Shown one piece after another: positions 7,723 through 15,604 of a DNA stretch of 29,356 nucleotides. The stretch is taken from assembly GCA_012514785.1 (NCBI GenBank), contig JAAYZP010000177.1, positions 1 to 29,356 on the forward strand. The letters run 5' to 3'. This DNA is from Propionibacterium sp. GTDB lineage: Bacteria > Actinomycetota > Actinomycetes > Propionibacteriales > Propionibacteriaceae. Made by a program: the position numbers and the translations under genes. The notes below the pieces were generated by a model. It had not been told where the DNA came from and did no database searches. It saw only the letters and a list, made by a program, of their open reading frames with translations. Position 1 is the stretch's first letter; each line of letters starts with the position of its first letter.

Positions 7723-8966
7723 CAGAGTGCCTCCAGGATCATGACAGCGCCCTGACCGCCGGCGGCGCAGATCGAGATGAGCCCCTTGGCGCCGCTGCCG
7801 CGTTCGGCGAGGCGCTTCGCGAGGCTGGCGACGATGCGCCCACCAGTGGCGGCGAAGGGGTGGCCGGCTGCGAGCGAGGAGCCGTCGACGTTTACCTTCG
7901 CGCGGTCCACCGCTCCGACGCCGTTCTGCTCGAGCGCCTTCAGCGTGGCGAGCACGGTCGAGGCGAACGCCTCGTGGAACTCGAACAGCTCGAAGTCGTC
8001 CAGCGTGAGGCCGCCACGCTCGAGCAGCTCGGGGATGGCGCGCGTGGGCGCCAGGAGGAGGTCCTCGGCGCCGGTGACGTAGTCGGCCGCGGCGATCTGC
8101 GAGTCGACCACCTTCGCCAGCACCGGCCAGTTGCGCTCGCGCGCCAGGGACTCCTCGGCCAGCAGGACGACGGCGGCGCCGTCGGTGAGCGCCGTGGAGT
8201 TGCCGGCGGTCATCGTCGCGTCGTCGCCGCGGCCGAAGACGGTGCGCAGCGAGGCGAGCTTCTCGAGCGTCGTGTCGGCACGCAGGATCGAGTCGCGCGA
8301 GACGCCCCGGTAGGCGGTGACGAGGTCGTCGAAGAAGCCGGAGTCCCAGGCGCGCGCCAGGTTCTGGTGGCTGTCGTAGGACAGCTGGTCCTGATCCTCG
8401 CGGCTGACCTCCCATCGCGTCGTGGTCAGCGCCTGCGACTCGCCCATGCTCAGGCCGGTGCGGGGCTCGATCACCGCGGGCGGAACGGGCATCAGGTCGG
8501 ACGGGCGGATCGACGCCAGCGCCTTCAGCCGGTCGCCGAGGCTGCGGGCGCGACTCGCCCGGAGGATGGCCTTGCGCAGCCCCTCAGTGACGACGATGGG
8601 CGCGTCCGACGCGCTGTCGGTGCCGCCGGCGATCGCGGAGCGGGCCTGGCCCAGCCGGATCTTGTTGCTGGTGTAGATGACGGCCTCGAGGCCTGTCGCA
8701 CACGCCTGCGCCAGGTCGACCGCGGGGGTGTGCGGGGAGAGCGCGGAGCCCAGCACGGACTCCCGGGTGAGGTTGAAGTCGCGCGAGTGCTTCAGCACTG
8801 CGCCGGCGGCCACCTCGTCGATCTTCGCGCCGGCCAGCCCGAACCGCGCGACGAGGCCGTCGATCGCGGCGGTGAGCAGGTCCTGTGCGGACGCGGATGC
8901 GTACTTGGTGCCGGCTTTGACGAACGGGGTGCGGTTGCCACCCACCACGACGGCGGTGTGAGTCAT
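7722..8966 (-). CDS. Acetyl-CoA C-acyltransferase (thiolase), FadA2/FadI-like
   Basis: 414 residues, within the thiolase range. It cleaves 3-ketoacyl-CoA to acetyl-CoA and a shortened acyl-CoA, or works in reverse. The nucleophilic Cys89 lies in DLAQACATGLEAV; His369 lies in AGHPFAATGGR and Cys400 in ICAAGGQG, the two other catalytic positions. The latter motif differs from the commoner CIGGGMG, as is usual for FadI/trifunctional-beta-like members. The ATG at 8966 has an AGAGGA Shine-Dalgarno a few bases upstream. It is first gene of the minus-strand operon and diverges from tetR over 72 bp, consistent with control by that regulator. Confidence 0.95.
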   Translation of the reverse strand: MTHTAVVVGGNRTPFVKAGTKYASASAQDLLTAAIDGLVARFGLAGAKIDEVAAGAVLKHSRDFNLTRESVLGSALSPHTPAVDLAQACATGLEAVIYTSNKIRLGQARSAIAGGTDSASDAPIVVTEGLRKAILRASRARSLGDRLKALASIRPSDLMPVPPAVIEPRTGLSMGESQALTTTRWEVSREDQDQLSYDSHQNLARAWDSGFFDDLVTAYRGVSRDSILRADTTLEKLASLRTVFGRGDDATMTAGNSTALTDGAAVVLLAEESLARERNWPVLAKVVDSQIAAADYVTGAEDLLLAPTRAIPELLERGGLTLDDFELFEFHEAFASTVLATLKALEQNGVGAVDRAKVNVDGSSLAAGHPFAATGGRIVASLAKRLAERGSGAKGLISICAAGGQGAVMILEAL

Positions 8967-9038
8967 CGGGAATCCTCTCGGAAAGTTATCGAAACTCAGA
9001 GTAGCAGGTACTGCCCGTATCCGGTACCCTTGCTTCCC
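8967..9038. promoter_or_regulatory. Divergent promoter region between thiolase operon and tetR-acyl-CoA dehydrogenase
   Basis: This 72-bp divergent gap must hold the starts of both transcripts. On the plus strand TACCCT (9025-9030) is a -10 candidate eight bases before the tetR ATG, which lacks a Shine-Dalgarno, so tetR may be leaderless. GGTAC (9007-9011) and GTACC (9024-9028) form a short inverted repeat overlapping that -10 and could be part of a TetR operator. On the minus strand TACTCT (9003-8998) is a possible -10 for the thiolase gene. All assignments are inference from short motifs. Confidence 0.4.
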
Positions 9039-9662
9039 ATGAAGACGACAACGGACGGTCGGGCCACCCGCTGGGAGGCGCACAACGCCGAGCGACGACG
9101 CGAGCTCGTGGCTTCCACGCTGCGCGCGATCCGGAAGCACGGCGCCGGCGTCGGCATGGACGACATCGCGGCCGAGGCCGCCACGTCGAAGCCGGTCATC
9201 TACCGCCACTTCGGCGACAAGGCGGGCCTCTACCAGGCGGTCGTGGACTGGGTCAACGACTTCATCTGGGAGCGGCTGGCGCTGGGGGACGTCGCCGAGT
9301 CCAACCCGCACGAGCTGGTCAGCTCGCTGGCGGACACCTACCTCACGCTCGTGGAGAAGGACCCGGAGATCTACAAGTTCGTGATCGCCCGGCCCGACGT
9401 CGAGAGTCCCGTCGCCGACCCGGTGCTCAGTATCACCACCCGTATCGGCAACCAGGTCTCGGACCTGTTCCGGCACTGGTTGCGGCAGCGCGGCCTGGAC
9501 GAGGAGCCCGCCAACATCTGGGGCCACGGCGTCGTCGGCTTCATCTGGGCCGCCGCGGACCGCTGGATCATCACCCAGTTGCGCCGGCCCCGGGCCGACG
9601 TCGTCGCCTACATCGATCAACTATTCGCACCCGCATTCGAGGCGCAAAGGAGCCAGTCATGA
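9039..9662 (+). CDS. TetR-family transcriptional regulator
   Basis: 207 residues. The N-terminal helix-turn-helix is clear: MDDIAAEAATSKPVIYRHFGDKAGLYQAV starts near residue 36 in the typical TetR spacing; it is written here in part only (key residues are the Ser-Lys-Pro turn and YRHFGDK). The remainder is a helical ligand-binding/dimer domain. It diverges from the thiolase-fabG4-maoC operon and is coupled by an ATGA overlap to the acyl-CoA dehydrogenase. The likely role is repression of both transcription units with an acyl-CoA as effector, as for many TetR regulators of fatty-acid genes; the ligand cannot be read from sequence. A similar TetR gene (Rv0238) lies near the homologous mycobacterial cluster. 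Confidence 0.92.
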   Translation: MKTTTDGRATRWEAHNAERRRELVASTLRAIRKHGAGVGMDDIAAEAATSKPVIYRHFGDKAGLYQAVVDWVNDFIWERLALGDVAESNPHELVSSLADTYLTLVEKDPEIYKFVIARPDVESPVADPVLSITTRIGNQVSDLFRHWLRQRGLDEEPANIWGHGVVGFIWAAADRWIITQLRRPRADVVAYIDQLFAPAFEAQRSQS

Positions 9663-11608
9663 CTGCAACCACCACCACCCGCACCAGCACCGAGGGAAAC
9701 CACGAGCGGCTCACCGCCACCGGCGAGGGGCTCCGTCGCGCCCTCGACGGCCCGTTCCACGCCACCAAGCAGCGCTGGCGCCGGGAGGTCGACGCGGAGG
9801 ACATCGCACGCAGCCCCGACTTCTCGGTCGAGGAGGCGCGCGCCTGGGCGTTGGAGAAGGTGGTCGCGCTGTCCGGGCGGGACTTCGTGACGGCCGGGTT
9901 CCCCGAGGCCTACGGCGGGACGGGTTCCCTGGCGGAATCCGTGGCGAACTTCGAGATGCTCGCGATGGGCGACCTCTCGCTGACCATCAAGTCCGGCGTG
10001 CAGCACGGCCTCTACGGCGGCGCGATCATGAACCTCGGCACGAAGTACCACCACGACAACTTCCTCTCCGACGCGGTGACCGTCCGCACGCCCGGCTGCT
10101 TCGCCATGACCGAGCTCGACCACGGCTCCGACGTACAGAACCTCGAGACGACGATCACCTACATCCCCGAGTCGCAGGAGTTCGAGATCCACTCGCCGCA
10201 CCCGCGCGCCGCCAAGGCCTACATCGGCAACGCGGCCCGCGACGGACGGATGGCCGTCGTCTTCGGCCAGCTGATCGTCGGCGAGGAGAACCACGGCGTC
10301 CACGCCATCCTCGTCCCGATCCGCGACAGCGAGGGCCTCCCCCTGCCACGGGTCACCACGGGCGACCACGGGCACAAGGGCGGGCTGAACGGCGTCGACA
10401 ACGGCACCATCCTGTTCGAGCACGTCCGGGTGCCCCGCCTGATGCTGCTGGACAAGTTCGGCGGGGTCGATGAGGACGGCGCCTACCACTCCCCCATCAA
10501 GAAGCGCTCGGCGCGGTTCTTCACCATGCTCGGCACCCTGGTGCGCGGCCGCATCTGCGTGGGCGGCGGCGCGGCGTCGGCGGGGCGGAAGGCGCTGTCG
10601 ATCGCGACCAGGTACGCGCTCGAGCGCAAGCAGTTCCCGCGCCCCAACATCGGCGACGAGATCCGGCTCATCGAGTACCAGCTGCACCAGCGCAAGTTGC
10701 TGCCCGAGATCGCGCGCGCGTACGCGTTCGGGTTCGCGCAGAACGAGGTCTCGCTGCAGTTGCAGCGCCTCCACGACGCCGACGCCGGCTCGGTGGAGTC
10801 CCGCGAGCTGGAGACCCGCGCCGCCGGGCTGAAGATGCTGCAGACCCGCTGGGCCAATGACACGGTCCAGGTGGCGCGCGAGGCGTGCGGCGGCGCCGGC
10901 TACATGAGCGAGAACGGGATCACGCTGACCCGCCACGACGTCGACATCTTCGCCACCTTCGAGGGGGACAACACCGCGCTCGCGCTGCTGGTGGCGAAGG
11001 CCCTACTGCTCGACTACCGCGCCACGTGGGGCGACCTGAACCTCCGGGACACCGCGCAGAAGACCGCCGCGTTGGTGGGCACCGCCATACTGGAGCGGAC
11101 CACCGCGCGCGCACCGATCGAGCGGCTGATCAAGGCGGCCCGGGGCAAGTCGGAGGCGGAGCAGCTCTCGGCCCGCGGCTGGCACATCCAGATGTTTGAC
11201 TTCCGCGAGAAGCACATCGTCGAGGGGCTGGCACAGCGCATGCGCGCGGCCGCCAAGGCGTCGGAGGAGGGGCTGTTCGCCGCGGTCAACGCGTGCCAGA
11301 GCCACATGGTGGCCGCCGCGCGGGCGCACATGGACCGCGTGGTGCTGGAGGCCTTCATCGCCGGCATCGAGGCGTGCCAGGACGACTACATCCGGTCGCT
11401 GCTCGTGCGGGTCTGCGACCTGTACGCGCTGGCGACGCTCGAGGAGCACCGCGCCTGGTACATGGAGCACAACGCGTTCGACGGCAAGCGCTCCAAGGGC
11501 CTGACCTCCGCGGTCGAGGACTTGGGCCAGGAGCTGGCGGGCAAGGCCCTGGAACTCGTGGAGGGGCTCGGCGTGCCGACGGCGTGGCTCAACTCGACGA
11601 TCGCGTAG
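9659..11608 (+). CDS. Long acyl-CoA dehydrogenase, FadE5-like
   Basis: 649 residues, much longer than the ~380-residue standard enzymes and similar to mycobacterial FadE5 and to acyl-CoA oxidases. FAD-dependent enzyme oxidising acyl-CoA to trans-2-enoyl-CoA. Visible blocks: CFAMTELDHGSDVQNLET (from about residue 147), the HKGGLNGVDNGTILFEHVRV strand region, and CGGAGYMSENG followed by FATFEGDNT with Glu435, the predicted catalytic base position. The ~170-residue C-terminal helical extension is the part missing in short family members. The start ATG has AAAGGAG at 9646-9652, six bases upstream, and overlaps the tetR stop. It completes a beta-oxidation-like set with the divergent operon. Confidence 0.94.
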   Translation: MTATTTTRTSTEGNHERLTATGEGLRRALDGPFHATKQRWRREVDAEDIARSPDFSVEEARAWALEKVVALSGRDFVTAGFPEAYGGTGSLAESVANFEMLAMGDLSLTIKSGVQHGLYGGAIMNLGTKYHHDNFLSDAVTVRTPGCFAMTELDHGSDVQNLETTITYIPESQEFEIHSPHPRAAKAYIGNAARDGRMAVVFGQLIVGEENHGVHAILVPIRDSEGLPLPRVTTGDHGHKGGLNGVDNGTILFEHVRVPRLMLLDKFGGVDEDGAYHSPIKKRSARFFTMLGTLVRGRICVGGGAASAGRKALSIATRYALERKQFPRPNIGDEIRLIEYQLHQRKLLPEIARAYAFGFAQNEVSLQLQRLHDADAGSVESRELETRAAGLKMLQTRWANDTVQVAREACGGAGYMSENGITLTRHDVDIFATFEGDNTALALLVAKALLLDYRATWGDLNLRDTAQKTAALVGTAILERTTARAPIERLIKAARGKSEAEQLSARGWHIQMFDFREKHIVEGLAQRMRAAAKASEEGLFAAVNACQSHMVAAARAHMDRVVLEAFIAGIEACQDDYIRSLLVRVCDLYALATLEEHRAWYMEHNAFDGKRSKGLTSAVEDLGQELAGKALELVEGLGVPTAWLNSTIA

Positions 11609-11633
11609 TTCACCGGGCGGCCCGAGCCCGCGG

Positions 11634-11909
11634 TCAGTGGTTGCGCAGGGCGTCGATGAGCCCGGCCTTGTTCATCTTCGACCGGCCCTCGATGCCCAGC
11701 TCGGCGGCACGCTCGCGCAGTTCGTCGAGGGTCCAGTCGTCGTAGGAGCCTGCCTCGCCGCCCTTCCGCCCGACCTCGGAGCGCGACGTGTTCGCGGCGG
11801 CGTTGGCGATCCGGGCCGCCTTCTCCTTGCTGGCGCCGTCGTCGCGGAGCTCCTCGTACAGCTCGGGGTCCTTCACGCTCGGGCCTGGGTCCCGCTTCTT
11901 CTCGGCCAT
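11634..11909 (-). CDS. DUF7218 / Rho-N domain small protein
   Basis: 91 residues, highly charged. The N-terminal half, with KDPELYEELRDDGASKEKAA, matches the short lysine/alanine-rich family annotated as DUF7218. The C-terminal ~36 residues (from about 54) are a SAP-like Rho termination factor N-terminal domain: WTLDELRERAAELGIEGRSK followed by MNKAGLIDALR. The ATG at 11909 was chosen because a GGAGG lies five bases upstream; the open frame continues to 12044 but without family similarity. Possibly binds nucleic acid. Function is unknown. It faces the acyl-CoA dehydrogenase gene tail-to-tail across 25 bp. Confidence 0.85.
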   Translation of the reverse strand: MAEKKRDPGPSVKDPELYEELRDDGASKEKAARIANAAANTSRSEVGRKGGEAGSYDDWTLDELRERAAELGIEGRSKMNKAGLIDALRNH

Positions 11910-12253
11910 CTCGACCTCCTGCACTCGTGGGGGTTTCCACACTACGCCTCGACGGGTGCGGGGCCCGGGCAGGAGGTCGCCCCGGACCCGCGACAGATAT
12001 TCCGGACGAACTCGTTCAACTGTTGGGGGAGCAATCCCGGGCACCTTCGATGTTCATTCAGGTGCCCGGGGCAACCACTTGCCAGGCCCGGCTGGGTTCC
12101 CCCGACCTGCTGGGCCGGGTGGGACGGATTCCCTCGCCCGCCGGTGCCGGCCGCTGACCACATGCAGCAGCCGGCCCCGGCCACTCCAGTACTTCGCCCC
12201 CTTCTTCGCTAAGCTCCTTGCCATAAAAGGGTATGCATCGATGACGAAGCGGG
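11910..12253. promoter_or_regulatory. Intergenic divergent region with an 11-bp inverted repeat
   Basis: A 344-bp gap between the divergent DUF7218 and LAL regulator genes. I see no convincing gene in it. It contains a perfect inverted repeat, CCCGGGCACCT (12037-12047) and AGGTGCCCGGG (12061-12071), with a 13-bp spacer, and an AT-richer stretch near 12218-12240 (TAAAAGGGTATGCAT) that probably holds the promoter of the downstream regulator. An ATG at 12241 is out of frame with that regulator. The inverted repeat could be an operator or a transcript hairpin. Confidence 0.45.
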
Positions 12254-14683
12254 GTGCTCGTGGTTCGGGGTGTGGGAACGAGCGGCACGGGACTTCTGTG
12301 GCGCGCCCGTTTCCGCGAGCGCTGGGAGCATGTCGCACCCCTCACCGTCCTCGCCGCACTGCCCGGGTGGGGCAAATCCACCTGGATGGCGCAGTGCGCG
12401 AAGCACCTCGCCGACACGAGCCCGGAGCTCGCCCAGCAGTGGATCACGTCCCGCGGCACGCTGACCGCACTGCTGTCGAATCCTCCGACGGAGGCCGTGG
12501 TGTTCGTCGACGACGTCCTGATCGGCGCCTCCGACCCGCTCTGGGCCGACCTGCTGCGGGCCGCCCGGCAAGGCCCTGATCTGCGGCTGGTGGTGAGCAG
12601 CGTCGACAGCCCGGACCTGCCGCACGACGACCTGCTCGAGGTCCTCGACGAGCGCCACCTCCGCTTCGACGACGACGAGATCGAGCAGTTCCGGCAGCTG
12701 CTCGTCACCGAACAGGCCGCCGTCGACCTGGTCCCCATCCCCGCCGGCCTGATGGGCTGCCCGCTGCTTGTGCACCGCCAGGTGGCCCGGACGCTCTCCC
12801 GGGGCGGCCAGCACACCTGGCCGGCGCCGAACGGTCTGCCCGTCCACCACCTGAACTCCATCTGGTACGCGCAGAGGCAATCCGGCGCGCTCGACGACTC
12901 GGTGCTCGTGGGCGCGCTCGACAACGCCCGATCCCTGCGCCGATTCACCGTGGGTCTCCTGGCCGACGATGCGCGCCACCAGCGCCTCCTCAGGCAGCAG
13001 TTCGCCCGGCTCGCCGCCCTTCCGCTGGTGAGACCGGACACCGACGACGAGGCGCACGCCGACGCCTTCGCCTGGATCCCCACGATGTGGGACCTGCTCC
13101 GTGCCGCCGAGACCCCCGAGGCCCACCGTGCCCGTCTGGAGGGTGCCCTCGCGCGCGTCACCGCCAGCGGCCGATCCGTGGGGAGGCTCTACTACTTGCT
13201 CGCCCTCGGCCAGGTCGACGAGGCCGAGGTGCTGGTCGCTGCCGAGTACCGCCGCTGCCTGGTCTACACCGACGAGTGGGCCACCGAACTCCTGCTGGAG
13301 CACGACCACGACCCGACGACGCACCCGGCGCTCACGCTGCTGTCCAGCGAGATGCGCTCCCGGCGGGGCCAGTCGCTCACCAGGGTCCGGCGGGATGCCG
13401 AGTTCGCCGTCGAGACGCTCCGCGAGCAATCCTCATCCGATCCCGGCGGCGAGTTGGCGCGCACGAGTCTTATCGCCTACGCCGCCGTCACCGCCGGCGA
13501 CCGGCTCCGCGCGCTCCGGTTCCTGTCACACCTGGAGGACCTTGCCGAGATCACCCCCAGCGCCCGGCTCCCCGACGACGAGCGCGTCCGCTTGGTGGGC
13601 AACCTCTACCTCATCTACTGGGCCGCGCAGCAGGCCGACGCGCACGAGCTCGCGATGGAGATCGCCACCGCGATGGCGACGTTCTCCCGTCCGCGCGACC
13701 AGCTGTACGCGATGGAGATGGTGAGCCTCCACACGCAGGAGGACATGGCCGGGCTCCGCTCGCTGGGGCACGACGGCGCCCCACCGTCCGCCGACGACGA
13801 GAGCCACGCCATCCCCCTGGTGCACATCGAGGACGGCAACGACGTCGCGGCCATCGATTTCCTTCGTCCCATCATGAGCCGCAAAACCCCAGCCACTTCG
13901 CGTTCGTCCCTCGATGCCCTGACGCTGCTGGTCCGAACCCTCACCGACCTCCCCGGGCTCCGTGTCGCGGACGTGACCGAGGTCGTCGACCGCAGCCGAG
14001 CCCTGTGGCGGCACGGCCGACCCAGCACGTTCGTCACCTTCGCCGCCGTCACCGCGTACGCCGCGCTGGGAGCCCAGGACCAGGGCCGTGAGCTCATGGC
14101 GAGCATCGACGTGGACGACCCCGACCTCTTCGAGCGCCTCACCGAGGTCCTCTGCCTGCAGATGGAGGGGCGCTTCGACGAAGTGCGGGAGCGTGCCGCT
14201 TCGATCACGACGCCGTTGCCCCGGTTCGAGATGCTGGCCGGGGTACTCACCGTCGCGACCTACGTCCAGCTCCAGCAGAAGCCCCTCGCCATCGCCCGCC
14301 TGCAGGCGCTCTGGCGGTCCTGCCCGGCCCCGCGGCTGCTCCGCTTCGCGATGCGGTTCGTGCCCGAGCACGTGGCGAGCACCATGGCGTCCTGGGACAC
14401 CGACCTCCCCACCGATCTCGCCGACGCCCTCCGCGCCACCCGCGGCGACCACCGACCCATCCAGTGGCGACCCCGGCCGCGACTCACTCCGACGGAGCGC
14501 GAGGTGCTGTTCCTCATGCGCGACGGGAAGAAGAACCGTGAGATCGCGGAGGCCCGGTTCGTCACCCTCGACACCCTCCGCAGCCAGATCAAGGCGCTCT
14601 ACCGCAAACTCCGGGTCTCCAACCGCGGCGACGCGCTCGTCGCCGCCGCCGAGTGGCGGCTTCTGGAGGAGGGTGAAATTTAG
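12254..14683 (+). CDS. LAL-type LuxR regulator (STAND-like ATPase with C-terminal HTH)
   Basis: 809 residues, the size of MalT/LAL regulators. The N-terminal P-loop is ALPGWGKST (residues 35-43, Lys41); a hydrophobic strand ending in VFVDD (about 77-84) is the Walker B candidate. The middle ~450 residues are Ala/Leu-rich helical repeats of TPR type. The C-terminal LuxR HTH (about 738-800) has LTPTEREVLFLMRDGKKNREIAE and TLRSQIKALYRKLRVSNRGDAL blocks. Such proteins bind ATP and an inducer, oligomerise and activate transcription. The GTG at 12254 has only a weak ribosome site; GTG 12260 is an alternative. It lies ahead of a sigma factor and a sugar-type transporter fusion, so transport or carbohydrate control is plausible, but the target is unknown. 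Confidence 0.9.
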   Translation: MLVVRGVGTSGTGLLWRARFRERWEHVAPLTVLAALPGWGKSTWMAQCAKHLADTSPELAQQWITSRGTLTALLSNPPTEAVVFVDDVLIGASDPLWADLLRAARQGPDLRLVVSSVDSPDLPHDDLLEVLDERHLRFDDDEIEQFRQLLVTEQAAVDLVPIPAGLMGCPLLVHRQVARTLSRGGQHTWPAPNGLPVHHLNSIWYAQRQSGALDDSVLVGALDNARSLRRFTVGLLADDARHQRLLRQQFARLAALPLVRPDTDDEAHADAFAWIPTMWDLLRAAETPEAHRARLEGALARVTASGRSVGRLYYLLALGQVDEAEVLVAAEYRRCLVYTDEWATELLLEHDHDPTTHPALTLLSSEMRSRRGQSLTRVRRDAEFAVETLREQSSSDPGGELARTSLIAYAAVTAGDRLRALRFLSHLEDLAEITPSARLPDDERVRLVGNLYLIYWAAQQADAHELAMEIATAMATFSRPRDQLYAMEMVSLHTQEDMAGLRSLGHDGAPPSADDESHAIPLVHIEDGNDVAAIDFLRPIMSRKTPATSRSSLDALTLLVRTLTDLPGLRVADVTEVVDRSRALWRHGRPSTFVTFAAVTAYAALGAQDQGRELMASIDVDDPDLFERLTEVLCLQMEGRFDEVRERAASITTPLPRFEMLAGVLTVATYVQLQQKPLAIARLQALWRSCPAPRLLRFAMRFVPEHVASTMASWDTDLPTDLADALRATRGDHRPIQWRPRPRLTPTEREVLFLMRDGKKNREIAEARFVTLDTLRSQIKALYRKLRVSNRGDALVAAAEWRLLEEGEI

Positions 14684-14768
14684 GGGTGAACAACCCCGTC
14701 AGCGCGACATTCCCGCAGGCTCGGCAAATATTCTCCAGGCAATCACACGGGTGGCCAGGGGGCAGCAA

Positions 14769-15467
14769 GTGCCGGAACAGGGAAAGATCCATGATTGGCG
14801 TGCTTCGGCGGACGAGGTGTTCCGCAACGAGTACACCGTCCTGAAACAGCGCGCCGACCGGATCGGCGGCTCCGTCATCGACGGCGACGACCTCCTCTCC
14901 GACGCCGTCGAGCAGCTCATCGTCCAACACCTACGGGGCCGCGGCCCCGCCACGCACGTCGCCGCCTACCTGACCCGGACGATGCGCAACCGCGTGATCG
15001 ACGAGGTCCGCTCGCCCCGGTCCCGGGTCCGCCACTTCTACGACGACGAGGAGTTCGTCCACGCCGACGACACCAACTTCCACGTCGAGGCGGCGCCGGA
15101 GACCCGCTGGACCCGCGAGGCGCTCGCGCGCCTCCCGGAGGCCATGCGCACGGTGCTCGTCGAGACCGCGGTGCACGACCGCTCGCCGGGGGAACTCATC
15201 AAGGAACAGCGGCGCAGCCCCAACGCGGTCTACTCACAGATCCGACGGGCCAAGCACCGCCTCCGCCGCGAGCTGCTCGTCGTGATGCTGCAGGAAGACG
15301 CGCCGTCGCTCTGCTGCGAGCGAGCCGAGTTGCTCCCCGACGTGATCGCCCCGCATCTCGACGACATGGACCCGAAGTCCGAGGCCGTCCAGCACCTGAG
15401 CGGCTGCTGCCGATGCGTCGGGCGATGGCAACGCTTCTCTACCATCCGCGAATCCCTGTCGTCCTGA
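14769..15467 (+). CDS. Sigma-70-family factor with C-terminal zinc-finger-like tail
   Basis: 232 residues. Region 2 is seen in DGDDLLSDAVEQLIVQHL plus AYLTRTMRNRVIDEVRSPRSR; region 4 in ALARLPEAMRTVLVETAV plus SPNAVYSQIRRAKHRLRREL. After region 4 a ~50-residue tail contains paired Cys (LCCERAELLPDV) and HLSGCCRC, which fits the Hx3Cx2C spacing of zinc-binding anti-sigma domains. The start chosen, GTG 14769, has AGGGGG (14757-14762) six bases upstream; GTG 14751 would add six residues. It follows the LAL regulator by 85 bp and precedes the transporter fusion. Probably an ECF-like factor with built-in regulatory tail; the promoter it reads is not evident. Confidence 0.85.
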   Translation: MPEQGKIHDWRASADEVFRNEYTVLKQRADRIGGSVIDGDDLLSDAVEQLIVQHLRGRGPATHVAAYLTRTMRNRVIDEVRSPRSRVRHFYDDEEFVHADDTNFHVEAAPETRWTREALARLPEAMRTVLVETAVHDRSPGELIKEQRRSPNAVYSQIRRAKHRLRRELLVVMLQEDAPSLCCERAELLPDVIAPHLDDMDPKSEAVQHLSGCCRCVGRWQRFSTIRESLSS

Positions 15468-15604
15468 ATTGCCGCCGTCCGCCCTTGTGACAGCCTCGCA
15501 CGGCAACTAATTGCGATTTGCAAAACACCGGGTTGCACGGCCGTTATAGTCGGACCTATTAGCCACTAGAGAGGTGTCGGCGACGAGGTCGACGAGGTGA
15601 AACG
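15468..15604 (+). promoter_or_regulatory. Promoter region of the GPH-Cmk2 transporter gene
   Basis: This 137-bp gap is AT-richer than its surroundings. TATAGT (15545-15550) is a good -10 candidate with no clear TTGACA at 16-18 bp; TTGCAA (15518-15523) is too far away (21 bp) and TTGCAC (15533-15538) too close. The poor -35 suggests an activator or an alternative sigma factor, both of which are encoded immediately upstream. TTGC-GATTT-GCAA (15511-15523) is a small inverted repeat. The transporter ATG has an AGGTGA ribosome site at 15595-15600. Confidence 0.45.

Noticed and set aside
11927..12157. A 76-codon frame in the divergent gap
   Set aside because: No family similarity, no ribosome site and low-complexity Gly/Arg/Pro composition.
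12241..12254. ATG at 12241 as start of the LAL regulator
   Set aside because: It is out of frame with the regulator (13 bases from the GTG at 12254).
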